Below, piece by piece: positions 46,324 through 57,400 of a stretch of DNA of 64,000 nt (positions within the stretch are counted from its first letter, which is position 1; each line of letters opens with the position of its first letter). The notes under the pieces were generated by a model that saw only the letters and a list, made by a program, of their open reading frames with translations, searched no databases and was not told the DNA's origin. This stretch comes from Euptelea pleiosperma. Its lineage: Eukaryota > Streptophyta > Magnoliopsida > Ranunculales > Eupteleaceae. Made by a program: the position numbers and the translations under genes. The DNA is taken from assembly GCA_035048495.1 (NCBI GenBank), contig CM068553.1, forward strand, positions 23,313,190 through 23,377,189, given 5' to 3'.

Positions 46324-47606
46324 TCCGAATCCTCTTGTGGTCGTGGATTACCGAGATCCCACAGACGACGTGAAAGTTGGGTTTTTCCGCGTCGTTGGTT
46401 ACGGAAACCCTAACTTCAACATATTTGTAAATTGATCCGATTATCCTGCAAAATTGACAGATTTGTATAGGGATTCGTGTCGGATGTCGATCCGCACTCG
46501 GGGTTAGTTTGTGCAAGCAGTGAACATGAAATGACGAATGTTTCTCAGAAATTTTTACTAAGAATGATGGAGTGGTGAGAATGATGATCGATTTAAAATA
46601 ATTGTTGGCGATTTTTAGAGAGAGAAATTGACCTGAGCTACTCAAGAAACAACCACAGAATAAAAGACAGTACTTTGCATGAAATAAACAATTTTATTTA
46701 TTAGAATAACTTGAAAGTAACTTACAATTTCAAGAAAGATGAACTAGTTACAAAGCATTAAAGATGACTCCTAAGCATTAAAAAAATCTAGAGAGAGAAA
46801 ATTAAAAATTCTAGAGAGAGGGAGACTGATTTAGAGAGAGAAAGTTGAGATCCTACCGGGGGTGGCTGAAGTGTCTGGTGGCAGCACTTGCTGATGTTTG
46901 CAAGTTGCAACACCAGCTCAAGAGAGAAAGACCGTACCTCCTCTCTCTTCTCCCTTTTTTTTTTGTTTTTCTTTTGGATTTGCAGGCGTTGGAGGCTTGG
47001 GCTACTTGCTAGTGAGAGATGACGATGGGTTGCTGAACAGCCAACCCAAGATGAGGAAGACGTGAGGTGGTTGCAGCAGGTATGAGCTTCACGGTGGAGA
47101 AGCAGGTTGAGAAGATGGTGGGGTTGCTGTTTGGAGCCCGGCTGGTGAAGATTTGCAAGTTTCGTTAGAATGCCCAGAACTTGGAGGGGAACAGCTTGGC
47201 TGGAGTTGCAGATTGCAACCTTGGAAATGGTTTGCAAGTGTGCTGGCTGACCTGCAACTCGTGGTGGATCTTGGAGGCGGCAAATAGGAGAGTGGCAGCA
47301 AGGAGAGATGCGGACCAGGTTTGCACCCCTTTCTCTATCCTCTTGTTCTTTCTTTCCTTCTCTCTCTTTTCTTTCTTTTTTTTTTGTTGTGGTTAAAACG
47401 GTGGAGGGCAGCAAGTGAAGATCACGGCTGGGATTTTTGGAGAGGAAAGATCAGAACGTTGAGGAGCTTGGGAGGCGATCCAGTCCGTGAAAACGTGGGA
47501 GAGAGCATATGGAAGTGGGGGAATGATGGTGGTTTAGAGTGGGAAGAGAGGAGAGAAGAGGAGCGTGGGGAGAAGAAGATGATGGTGCAGGCGGTAATGG
47601 AGGTTG

Positions 47607-47631
47607 CCGGAGTTGCAACCTGCAACTCCGG
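47607..47631. repeat. GGAGTTGCA-type palindrome
   Basis: Best copy of the motif: perfect 11-base arms CCGGAGTTGCA and TGCAACTCCGG around ACC. Confidence 0.9.
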
Positions 47632-47968
47632 TGATCTTAAAAAATTTTTTTTTTTTTTTTCGTTTTACCGGAGTTGTTGCAGGTGCTTGGGCTTGTACAG
47701 CAAGCCGTGAATGGAGGGCTGAGGTAGCAGACCTGCAACTTAGTGTTGCAGGTCGTGAAGATGCAGCAGATCGTGAAGAAAATGGAGTCGAAGAAGAAGA
47801 AGGAGGAGGGCGGATCGGTGTTGGAAAATAAGAAGAAGAAGAAGAAGAGAAGAGGAGGAGGAAGAAGGAAAGGAAGAGAACGAGCGAAGGGAAAGAAGGG
47901 AGGGCTTTGGGGGAAGGAGAGGAAGAGATGGGAGAGGGATTAGGGTTCGAACGAACCCCTCTCCTTCT

Positions 47969-48006
47969 CCTTTTAAAGCTCCCTATTTCCATTAATGGAA
48001 ATAGGG
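47969..48006 (-). promoter_or_regulatory. CArG box in a 26-bp palindrome with TATA-like box
   Basis: CCATTAATGG (47989-47998) at the centre of a perfect 26-bp palindrome (47981-48006). On the minus strand GCTTTAAAAGG follows. Same arrangement as 32578-32615. Confidence 0.55.
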
Positions 48007-49020
48007 TATTTTTGAAATAAAAAAAATAATATATATATATATATATATTTTTTTTTAAGTAAAAATCTACTTTTCTATGGGGAATCTCCCCAATTAGTGG
48101 ACCCCCCATTTTTTTGAAATTTAATTAAAATTCTTTGGAAATTCACGGGGTCCACTAACTGGTCGGACAACGGGTCGATGATGATGGGCCCGGCTACTGG
48201 CCCACATGGATTTGTGATGTCCATTGTCTCACAAGATGATGTGACAGACGGTCTGATGGCGATCGGATGGATGGTGACTTGATTGGGACTCAGATTGGTG
48301 GATCGACGGATCTAGAGAGATCCAACGGTCCGATTGAAGATCCAACGGTCCGATGGAAGATCCAACGGTCAGAAAGCTAAGGGAGATGAGATAGAGCCGA
48401 TGGGCAGGAGTTCTGGGGTTAGGTCAGTAGATTCGAGGACCGAGAGATGAAGAGAGAGAGAGAATAAGGAGAGATGAGAGAGAAAGTATCAGAAAATAGA
48501 GAGAAAAGCACTGGCGGAGGGTCTGGAACCCTGGTCTTCACTGTGACCATCCTCACGCTTCTCCAGTAGAGTCGACTATCATTCTTTGCTGACTCATGTG
48601 GCTTTAAACGCTTTGGCCCGTCTCTTGGTCATTGGCTCTCCTACTCTCTTCGTTCTTTGGGCCAGCTTTTTGGTCCTCTTATTCAGCCCATATCTTCTAG
48701 TCATAGCATGTGGGCTCTTTAAGCTTTGATAATGGGCTTTCCTGATCGATGTGGGCTTGCAAGTCTCGAGAATTGTCCCATCGAGGTTTCCTGCGACAGA
48801 AGAAGCGCGTAATGAGGCTCTATCAGAATGACTTCATGTCTAGACTTTCGAAAATGTGTTTAATGCATGCAAATATACCATTTCGTCCAGAAAAGTGTGT
48901 TCTACGCAACAAAAGAGACTCTTACGTAGAAAAGTAGATAAATAGAGTATTTTAACGTGGGAGAATGCAATAACGCTAAAAGGATAATTGATTAAAATAA
49001 GCACTTTTGAGCGAATATCA

Positions 49021-49028
49021 CGACGCCA
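49021..49028 (-). other. Primer-binding site of element B
   Basis: Minus strand TCTGGCGTCG continuing after the solo LTR as TCTGTGGGA, i.e. a TGGCGTCGTCTGTGGGA-type PBS. This form is common in Tat-lineage elements. It lies 5 bases from the LTR. Confidence 0.65.
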
Positions 49029-49417
49029 GAAGATGTGGGAAAAAAATCTGGGATCTTTGTCCACACAATCCCCGAGGAAACGGACTGGTTATTGGTAGAC
49101 GAACTTTCTGACGTAGTCGGCCTTGCCTGGATTGATTACTCTGTCGATTACTTGACGTGCTCTCCGGTCGCCGTGGTACTTTCCGATGTAGTCGGCCTTG
49201 CTTTTGATGGCCCTGAAAGTAGGCCGATTGGTGTCCCACCTTGCCCGGATTGGTTACTCCGCCGATCGCCGACGTGTTCTCTGGTCGCTGTGGTACCTAC
49301 AAATCACACTCCGACGCTCAAGTCAGGATGGATCCAAATACTGTAAGTCTTGTTCATGGTGCCTATATCTCTCTCTTGTTTGTTTTTTTGACTCCTTCTT
49401 CATCAGACCTTCTCTCT

Positions 49418-49424
49418 CTTTATA
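49418..49424 (-). promoter_or_regulatory. TATA box in right LTR of element B
   Basis: Minus-strand TATAAAG, the expected start region for the genomic RNA of B. Confidence 0.5.
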
Positions 49425-49631
49425 GGGCTCTCAATAGGGAGTGCGTCGTCGTTGATGAGCCTATAATCGTTACTTCTTGATAACGGCTTTTTATTGCGTT
49501 TCTTGGTCTAAGGGGAATGCTTCCCCCAAGTGCTTTGTGAGACGACATTTTGTCCGTTTAGGCTGAATCAACGAGTATTTGCCACACGTTCTGGATGTGG
49601 CATGTCAGATTACTTGTACAAAGGTATCCGA

Positions 49632-49811
49632 CAAGCCCCACCTTTTAGTCGGACTGAGCTTCGTCACGTGTTCCGACAAGGTCCGTTTTCTAGTTGGACG
49701 GCTTTGTCCTGCGTTCTGACAAGGTCCATCCTCTAGTCGGACGGCTTCGTCACGTGTTCCGACGAGGTCCATCTTTTAGTCAGACGGCATCGTCACGTGT
49801 TTCGACAAGGT
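49632..49811. repeat. ~43-bp tandem repeats with G-boxes, right LTR of B
   Basis: About four units; CACGTG at 49665, 49751 and 49794. Fewer units than the left LTR. Confidence 0.8.
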
Positions 49812-49970
49812 CCGATAAGTCCCTTCTTGTTTTCTAGGATATCCATCTGTGACTAGAATCGTCCACCCAGGTTCGCTGAATGAGTTAAGACCTCCCTATG
49901 GAGGTATGCCTATCGAGTTGCTGGCCGAGGTGGTCCATGAACCACGGAGGCCAATATGCTTCTTCTCGGC

Positions 49971-50112
49971 GTGCACCCACAAGTACCATGTGGCAGTAAG
50001 GCGAAAAATAGGATACTCACTGGTATGTTTACCGAGTAGAGCGTGCACCCACAAGTAACATGTGGCAATAAGGCGAAAAATAGGATACTCACTAGTATGT
50101 TTACCGAGTAGC
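49971..50112. repeat. ~70-bp direct duplication in right LTR of B
   Basis: A block beginning CGTGCACCCACAAGTA and ending GTTTACCGAGTAG occurs twice in a row. The left LTR has a single copy (about 21822-21890). Confidence 0.8.
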
Positions 50113-50219
50113 GGTCCGTGAACCACAGAGGCCAATACGCCTCTTCTCGGAGTTTGTGCCCATTTAAGTGACATGTGGCAGTGTTTCAGTCGTTCGGAAA
50201 ATTGGGTACCCACAGTCAA

Positions 50220-51015
50220 GTTTCTTGAAATTTCCTCTCAGAACCTCAATTGTTGATATTAACTGAATTATTTTATTTTCTTTATATTGAACTATGGAAG
50301 CTCTTGCAAATTTTTATGTTCTCATTTCTTCAACTTCGTTTTTGTTTTCCCCAATTTGTAAGGTTTTTGGCTACCCTTAATTTTCCATTTTCTTAGGAGG
50401 TTGATCTCCTCAGTTAACTAAACACATACTCGAACATGTGTTGGTCAACATCCATCTACCAAAGGAATGTTAAGTGTAGAACAACAGACCATTAGGACCC
50501 ATAGCATTTGAGACAGACCCCAGGGCCAGAATAATAATGTGTGCCTTTTCATCAGGCAAGCACCTCTATATGGTTCATCAGCTGTTTCAAATTGAATAAA
50601 TTTTGCTTCTTGACCAGTATGTATCATAAACGACACTGCAACCCATAAAAATGACTTTTTCTAATGGCTTTTGAGTTGGCTTCAGAGATGAAAGATACTT
50701 TGATCTAGAGTCAGGATATTATATTTGAACTCATGACTTTATGTTGGAAAGCTTGCATACATCAAGAAGTCCATGACCCAAAAGTAAGGGCCATATTGTT
50801 ATTTGATCTAGACCATTCAATCAATATATCACCACTTTAGATAAAGCAGTATCTCAAGTTGTGCAACATTTGATCTTCACTAAACCGTCCGATCAAATCA
50901 TGATCTCAAGGCTATGATCCGTGTTTTTTCCTTTCTTTTTTTCTTCAACAAAAGTTCCTTATTCGGCAAAAATAAAAATTAAAAAATAAAAAACTACTAG
51001 TTGATTGCACAAAGG
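50220..51015. other. Intergenic, upstream flank
   Basis: Unique-looking AT-rich sequence starting with the second GTCAA flank. No gene, RNA or clear repeat recognised. Confidence 0.5.
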
Positions 51016-51470
51016 CAGGCCAGGGCGTCTCGATACAAGTTGAGGCCCAAGGCGAAAACACTATTTAAGGCCTTTTTTTATATTTAATATATTGATATAT
51101 ATGGTATTAATTAAAAAATTATACTCTATATTATTGGAAATCTTAATACGAAAAATATTCTTGATAATCAAAGACTATGGAAAAAAAATTTTGGGCCCAA
51201 TGACTGCGCGGATGTTCAAAACCCATCTATCGGTGGATAAACACATTAAAATTCAGCTTGATTGATGATTTCTAGCCATTGGATTTACTACCCAAAATAC
51301 ATGCTTGAATCCAACGGCTATAGATAATCAATCAGGTTGATTTTTGGTTTGTATATCCAATAACGGGTGGGCTAAAAATTCATGTGGTAAGTGGGACCTA
51401 GGCTGGGGGCCTTCTCTCACCAAGGGGCCTTTGGCGATTGCCTTAATGGCCTTAAGGTAGAGCCGCCCTG
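51016..51470. mobile_element. hAT-like nonautonomous element (455 bp)
   Basis: Ends CAGGCCAGGGCGTCTC and GAGCCGCCCTG: the inner CAGGGCG(T/G)CTC is inverted with one mismatch. The 8-bp flanks are CACAAAGG (51008-51015) and CATAAAGG (51471-51478), 7 of 8 equal, as expected for hAT transposition. No transposase. A foldback sits inside. Confidence 0.6.
51222..51371. repeat. 150-bp foldback inside the hAT-like element
   Basis: Two arms of about 65 bp pair with mismatches, starting CCCATCTATC and ending CGGGTGGG, around a short loop near 51297. It may be a nested MITE or the element's own stem. Confidence 0.6.
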
Positions 51471-53931
51471 CATAAAGGAGCTCCTGATCTGTCATAAAAC
51501 CATGGTCCTGAGATCTTTTTTAAGTCTTGGTGGCTTCTAATATTAGTCTAGCCATGACCACACACCTTATCTGTCTGCCATTAGAAAATTGCCTAATGAA
51601 CCTATCTGATGATGCACACAGTTCATGGGTAGGTGGATTGGCATGAGTCATGATGCAATGAAATGCCGACATGGGCTCGAGTCAGCTGATGTGGCAGTCT
51701 CTAGTGTTTCGTCATCCGCTGACAGTGGCCTTTCAACCAATTGAACGCTACCACGTGTCATTATATTTATTTTTAATTAAATACGCTTTGGGGTCAAGCC
51801 TTCTGCCCCCACTGGTTAGACGATAAAGGTGTCAATATGTGAGTCACGGGCTCGATCCCATCTGAGCCGATTAAAAAAAAGTTCAAAAAGGAGTTGGTTG
51901 CTTTGGTATAATAAACAAAAGAACAAGGATATATTTGTCATTTCAATTAGTCATCAAGGGTATCTCCGCAAATTCAGGAAAATTTTCTATTTCTTTGCAT
52001 TGGGTGGCTTAAAACAGCCATCCAATTATAGCCGGCAACGTGCCTGATATTCCTACTTTTAAAATTACATAAATGCTCCCTTCAATTCCTGAAATGGCAA
52101 GAAATCCAGACTCCTCCTCACATATAAAATGTCATGCACACCAAAGCATATTGCCATATACATGGACTGGAGAAGTCAACATGACGAAAGTACCCTTGAC
52201 TTTTGTAACCAACCCAACTTAGATTTATAAATGTACCACCAAATTGAGCAGTTTCTTTTTCTTTAGTACTTTTTTAATTCTGTGGAAAAGGAAGATTGAA
52301 TTTAATTATGTTTTACTTCCATTTTCCAAATTAAATTTCCCATCTCCATAAATAGTGGTGTTGCGGGACCCACCCCGTGAATACGTGGCGATTTCTAGTG
52401 GGGCAATAATCTAATTATTTTTCCCCTTATGTATGGATTTTTTTGCCAACTGATAAAGCTTGTTTTCCTCCTACCAATTGAATTTTATCACTAGACAAGA
52501 CACTTTGAAATCCTATCAACTGTAATCTTGCATCATGTTACCCATCTAAATCGTCCATCCGATCGTAATCAACAACACATATGCCCATCAATCCAAACCA
52601 TCCAATTGTTGATGACTCACTCTCAGATGGCCTAGAGCCCCAAACCCAATGATCGTATCCATCTGATCAATCCAAATCAACACTTACATTTGTCGAATGA
52701 TTAACATCATTTAATCAGCATCGTTATCTGCCAAAATCAGACGGTCATGAGCTGTTATACATATACAAACATCTCATTTCTCAAATTTACGAGGTGGATA
52801 TTTTTCTTTCTTATTAGGTTGGTTTGTTGGTGAAGGGTAGTTTGGTAAATTTGAAAGAGATGGTGTTTTAGACATTTTAGAGTCCTCCTTTGGATATCCA
52901 TTCTAGAAAAAAAATGCCAAAAAAGGGATTCATTGGTTACACCGATAATTAATTGGTATTTTTCTTGCGAAGACGACTTCTTTTTTAAAATTATTGAAAG
53001 AGGTAGAGGATCGTGGGCCCCATCATCCGAGTCTGACTAGGTAAAAATTTCGTAGTCCATGAAAATAGACAGATGTCAATGCAACCTTAATATCAACCCT
53101 TCGATTTAGATAAATGATGTCCCTATTTCAAAAATCGAAGGGATGACATTGAGGAGTAGCATACCTTGTTACCACCGGAGCTATGACATCATTGGCCTCC
53201 TTCCAAATAAAACTACAAAATCTATTTTGTTTTTGCTTTCTTTATTTAGTTTTATTTTATATAAGTGAAAATGAAAGTGGTCCCATTCCCAACAACAATG
53301 ACTCACCATTGACACTAAACATGGCCCACCTAATCACAAATCCAGCTCCATCTTCAATGGCCCACCTAATCACAAACGATAATTACTGAATTAAGCTAAA
53401 TTAACAGTCTAAAGAAGAATTGAAAAGAGGTCTACAAATCGGACGGTTAAGAGTAATCGAATAAAAAAAGGATAATTTAGATACAATCCATTCAATGGAT
53501 GAACCATAACTTGGTGCCACATGTCACAGTCACAGTCACAGTCTCACAGACACCTTCCTTGATCAGGAATTTACCTGTGGTAGAAACACCGGCCATGGCC
53601 TTGTGAACAGCATTGGACAAGATGGTCGTGACACAGAACAACCATTTTTTTTTTTTATTATTATTCATCATACTAAAAAAATAATAATAAATAAAATATA
53701 ATTTTTTCATAATAGTGATCCATGATCTAGGAAAAGACCCACCCATCACAGAATAAATTTTCTATTTTTTTTTTTGAAAAAGAAAAAAATTAATTTTTTC
53801 TTTTATTTTTATTTATTTCTTTTTGGGTTTTTGAAAATTTTATTAGGGCAGAAAAGTCAAGCAGGATATGTGTAATAATATTCCTCTCTGTACCCTTCCC
53901 TTATTTTTTAAAATAAAAAATAATAACTTTA
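51471..53931. other. Intergenic, upstream region of the GATA gene
   Basis: AT-rich, no gene. A tRNA-like stretch at about 51790-51860 has CACTGGTTAGACG and GGCTCGATCCC, which could be a SINE head but is weak. Small features: a 10-bp inverted repeat near 53098-53136, a 20-bp direct repeat (ATGGCCCACCTAATCACAAA) near 53322 and 53357, and a short CACAGT repeat near 53523-53540. Confidence 0.5.
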
Positions 53932-53939
53932 TATATAAA
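53932..53939 (+). promoter_or_regulatory. Candidate TATA box of the GATA gene
   Basis: TATATAAA about 500 bp before the start codon, followed by a CT-rich leader (54062-54095). It would give a ~470-bp 5' UTR. No transcript evidence is visible. Confidence 0.35.
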
Positions 53940-54434
53940 AAGGAATTGAAAGATTTCAATTTTCAACGACATCAAAATAAAGCAATGAAAGCTGAATATT
54001 TACTCCATTATTATACAATACAATACGATACAAGAAGAAGAAAGGGTCATTCATAAAAACACAGCTCTTCTCTCCATTTCATCTTCCTTTCCATCCCTAT
54101 GCCCACCTTTGATTAGGTTCCTTGAAGGGTATTTTTTCTTTCATTGGATTATTGTACAGATTCCCAGCTAAAAACCCATTTCAGTCCCCTTTATTTTTGG
54201 TTGATTCTTCAATTTTCTCTGACTCTAATGCAGACCCCTTTCTGGGTTCCTGGGTTCTTCTGCTACTCTATCTGCTGTCTTGCAGAATAGACTTCTTTTT
54301 TCTATACCCAGTAATATTTGCTTAAAGCATGTTTTTTTAAATTTTTTCATTTTTCTTGAATTTTCTTTCAAAAAATTTAGTATTTTTTCTTTCGAAATCT
54401 TTGTTGGGAGATTAAGGAGAGGAGAGAGAGAGAC

Positions 54435-57400
54435 ATGGGCAAGCAAGGGCCTTGCTATCACTGTGGAGTTACAAGTGAGTTTTTTTTCTTGTGTTTTGAA
54501 TATTCAAGAAAATTTTGTGTATTTTTTTTTCTTGTTTTATTTATGTAAATGGGTTTTGTTGTTTTTTACATTAATAAGAAGTTTTGTGGAGAAGAGAGGC
54601 ATTTGATTGTATATTTCAATGGTGAAGAGATTACTTGAACAAGAAAATAAATAAAGGACATATGTCAATATGTTTTCTTCTTTCTTTTTTTCTTTTTTCC
54701 TTTTGATTTGTTTGGTGTTTTTGAATTTTTGAATGGAGGTTTAGAAATTAATATAGGGTCTTTGTTTTTCTCATTGGGTATTTACATTTCAATGAGTTTG
54801 TGTATGAATTATATGCTGGGATTGGATTCTTTCTTTTTTATAATGTTACTGTTTGGTTTATTTGTTCTTTTGAATATCTGGTCAAATTATTCGACTGTTG
54901 CTAATAGAAATAGTGGATTGTGGTGAACTGGGTTGTCACAGAATCTGTGTTTCTAATTGTTTTATGGCTCCTAGTATGCTCTGTTGAGCTCTTGTAGGAT
55001 TTTTTTTTTTTTTTTACTTTTTGTTCTTAATTTTCTGTGCATCTAACAGGGAATTAATAGTTCGATTTGAGTAATGTACTTTTGGTGGTACAATGTTGGA
55101 AATCCTTTATTGCTTTGAGAAATCTTTGTATTAGATTTCTTCCCATGTTTTCTGTTCTCTCATGGTTTATAGTTCAGTCAAGAATTATTCCTAAACGACC
55201 AACGTCGATTTCATTCTATCTTATATTCTCAAGCTTTGTTGACCGAGACTGTTCTGGCGTGAAACTGTTCCATTTTATTCCCGAAATAGATTATCTTAAT
55301 TTCAATAAGCTCTAAAATTAGTTCTAAGCATCCACTATATTACATCAATCCTGTTCTAAATCTTAACAGACTTGTGTTTGTAGTGTTAGAGCTATTGGGT
55401 GCACTTAGTAGGGAAGACGTTCACTAGTGGGAGTTGCTCTCTTGGGGAAAATTGTAGTTATTTTATTTACTGGGACTTGAAAAGGTTGTTATGTTCCAAC
55501 ATGTCAGAATTAGAAGTACAAGGAGCACATAGAGAGCTTATTCCCAAGACTGGTGGTTGCTACCCTCATTGAGTTCTAAATGAGTCAAAGAGTCAAGATT
55601 ATTTAAATGGGCTTGGGGAGGAAACAGAATCTGTTTCAGGATTTTTATTCTACTAATATTTGTTCTGAACACCGGCAAAATATTGTTGTTTAAACCTGAA
55701 AGGAACCACCCCACATCAATGAGATGACTTGGATACACAACTATGCCAGTTTGCTTCTGTCAAAATTGTATCACAGTTGGATATTGCTCACTGCCTCAAC
55801 CTTTAGGTTTTTGGTTGGGTCTCAGCTTACATATCAAGAGAAGAAAATGTCAATTTGACGTGCCTTTGGGGATGAGAATGGTAGTCAAGAAACCTCCCCA
55901 ATTGAGAATTACATCACTAACTCCATCGTAACTATCAGTAAATTCATTTTGTGTATAGCTTGTTGATTGTGTTAAACTCCCATGAAAGGGTTCACCATGA
56001 AGGGTTAACTATCAGTAACTCTGTTGATTGTGCTAAACTCCCATGAAAGGGTTCACCATGAAAGAGTTAACTATCAGTAACTGTTGATTGTGCTAAACTC
56101 GCATGAAAGGGTTAACCATGTTGTCCTCAATTACCCTTTCCACTGAGAGGGTTATTCTTGCTATGACATAACATCCCTCAGCTTGTTTATCTCGCTTGCT
56201 TCTCCATCTACTATGATACATCTTACCCACCACAGTGCTCTTCATCCTATGTTGCAACAATCGGCTATAAGTGCAGGTGGGAAGTATCACATTCAGGTAA
56301 TGTAAGATTCTTGGATGTATCATATTTTACTTAAGATTAAAGGGAGTAATAAGATTCCAACAAATCCATGCAACTGGAACTCCACATCCACCTAAGGTGT
56401 CCCACTACATTTCATTCTTCTTTTGATTTATTGTTTCTCTCCTCCATTTAAGAGCCTCCTACATTGAGACCTCTCATGCTTGTTAGTATCCCTCCTTTTT
56501 TATAACAACCAATTATCTGCAAGTGGATTATAGTAACTGAGATGGAGTTGACTCCGTTGACTACGTTAGAAGTAGTGCAATCTGTCGCTTGTTTGGTCCG
56601 CAGCAACAACAGAGGAAATGCAATTATCTTGTTTTATTTTCTGAAGAGAAGAGCTCAGTAATTATATAATACCATATAACTGGCATTATTGCAAGGTGGC
56701 CAAGAAAATGACACATGGTGAACTTTACAATGCCATCTAACTAGGACTGTGCAATGTGGTATAAATGTCCTTCATGTTAGCCTTATAGCATTGGGTGTGG
56801 TAAAACTCAGGCTTGGCATGCAATGGCGACACTATATTTTGGGCCTGTGGGGTGTGACATGGTTTGCATGTTCACTATAGCCATGGATTCATAGTTACTC
56901 ACTCAAATAGTTTTTGAATTCAAATTTTAAAACATTATCCCCATGGGATTACTTGCAATATTTACAGCACTAACAGTCTTGCTGCTGAGTAGGATTCTAG
57001 TCTTGTAAACTTTTCACTCCTCGAATATCAAGAACATGACATCTTGATTTTATGGAACTTAGAAATTAGAGTGGGAATAAACTACTCATGTTTTGAAATC
57101 CTCGGACTTGACTCTTCTTGGAGATTCAGAAGAACAGGCTCATTTCTCTGCCATCTATGTTGTATCTGTTTTAAATTTTAATCATTGTTTCTTTGATATT
57201 TGCTCATATATATTGATTGCACAGGCACCCCTCTTTGGCGTAATGGGCCACCAGAAAAGCCAGTATTGTGCAATGCATGCGGATCTCGATGGAGAACAAA
57301 GGGAACACTTGCAAACTATACCCCTCTACATGCACGAGCGGAACCTGATTATTTTGAGGATTACAAAATCCCCAAAGCGAAGACTATGTCCATTAAGGGC

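Larger units (their letters stand above)
46371..49020 (-). mobile_element. Solo LTR of family A at the primer-binding site of B
   Basis: 2650 bp with a perfect CGACG duplication (46366-46370 and 49021-49025). It inserted into the PBS region of B. It contains a palindrome at 47607-47631, a half-site pair near 47668-47690, the CArG/TATA pair and a TA run at 48029-48048. Confidence 0.93.
49034..50214 (-). repeat. Right (5') LTR of element B
   Basis: 1181 bp, TGTGGG to CCCACA, uninterrupted. It provides the empty site for A-I. It has a minus-strand TATAAAG (49418-49424), G-box tandem units, and a ~70-bp block present twice. Confidence 0.9.
5677..50219 (-). mobile_element. Element B: Tat-lineage Ty3/gypsy element, hugely interrupted
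   Basis: Outer element of the nest. A perfect 5-bp duplication GTCAA (5677-5681 and 50215-50219) encloses two LTRs with TGTGGG...CCCACA ends. Minus orientation follows from a polypurine tract beside the left LTR (22005-22018), a TGGCGTCG primer-binding site beside the right LTR (49021-49028), gag start at 46323 and pol fragments at 33900-35299. A plus-strand extra ORF lies between pol and the left LTR, as in some Tat elements. Roughly 38 kb of the span is later family A insertions, and a deletion removed most of gag, protease and RT. The family call rests on the second RNase H and the extra ORF. Confidence 0.88.

Noticed and set aside
51785..51885. SINE or tRNA gene
   Set aside because: A B-box-like GGCTCGATCCC and a weak A box are present, but no clover-leaf, no tail and no target duplication were seen.
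53492..53749. 85-codon minus-strand ORF upstream of the GATA gene
   Set aside because: Low-complexity poly-A/T sequence supplies much of the frame, and no homology is recognised.
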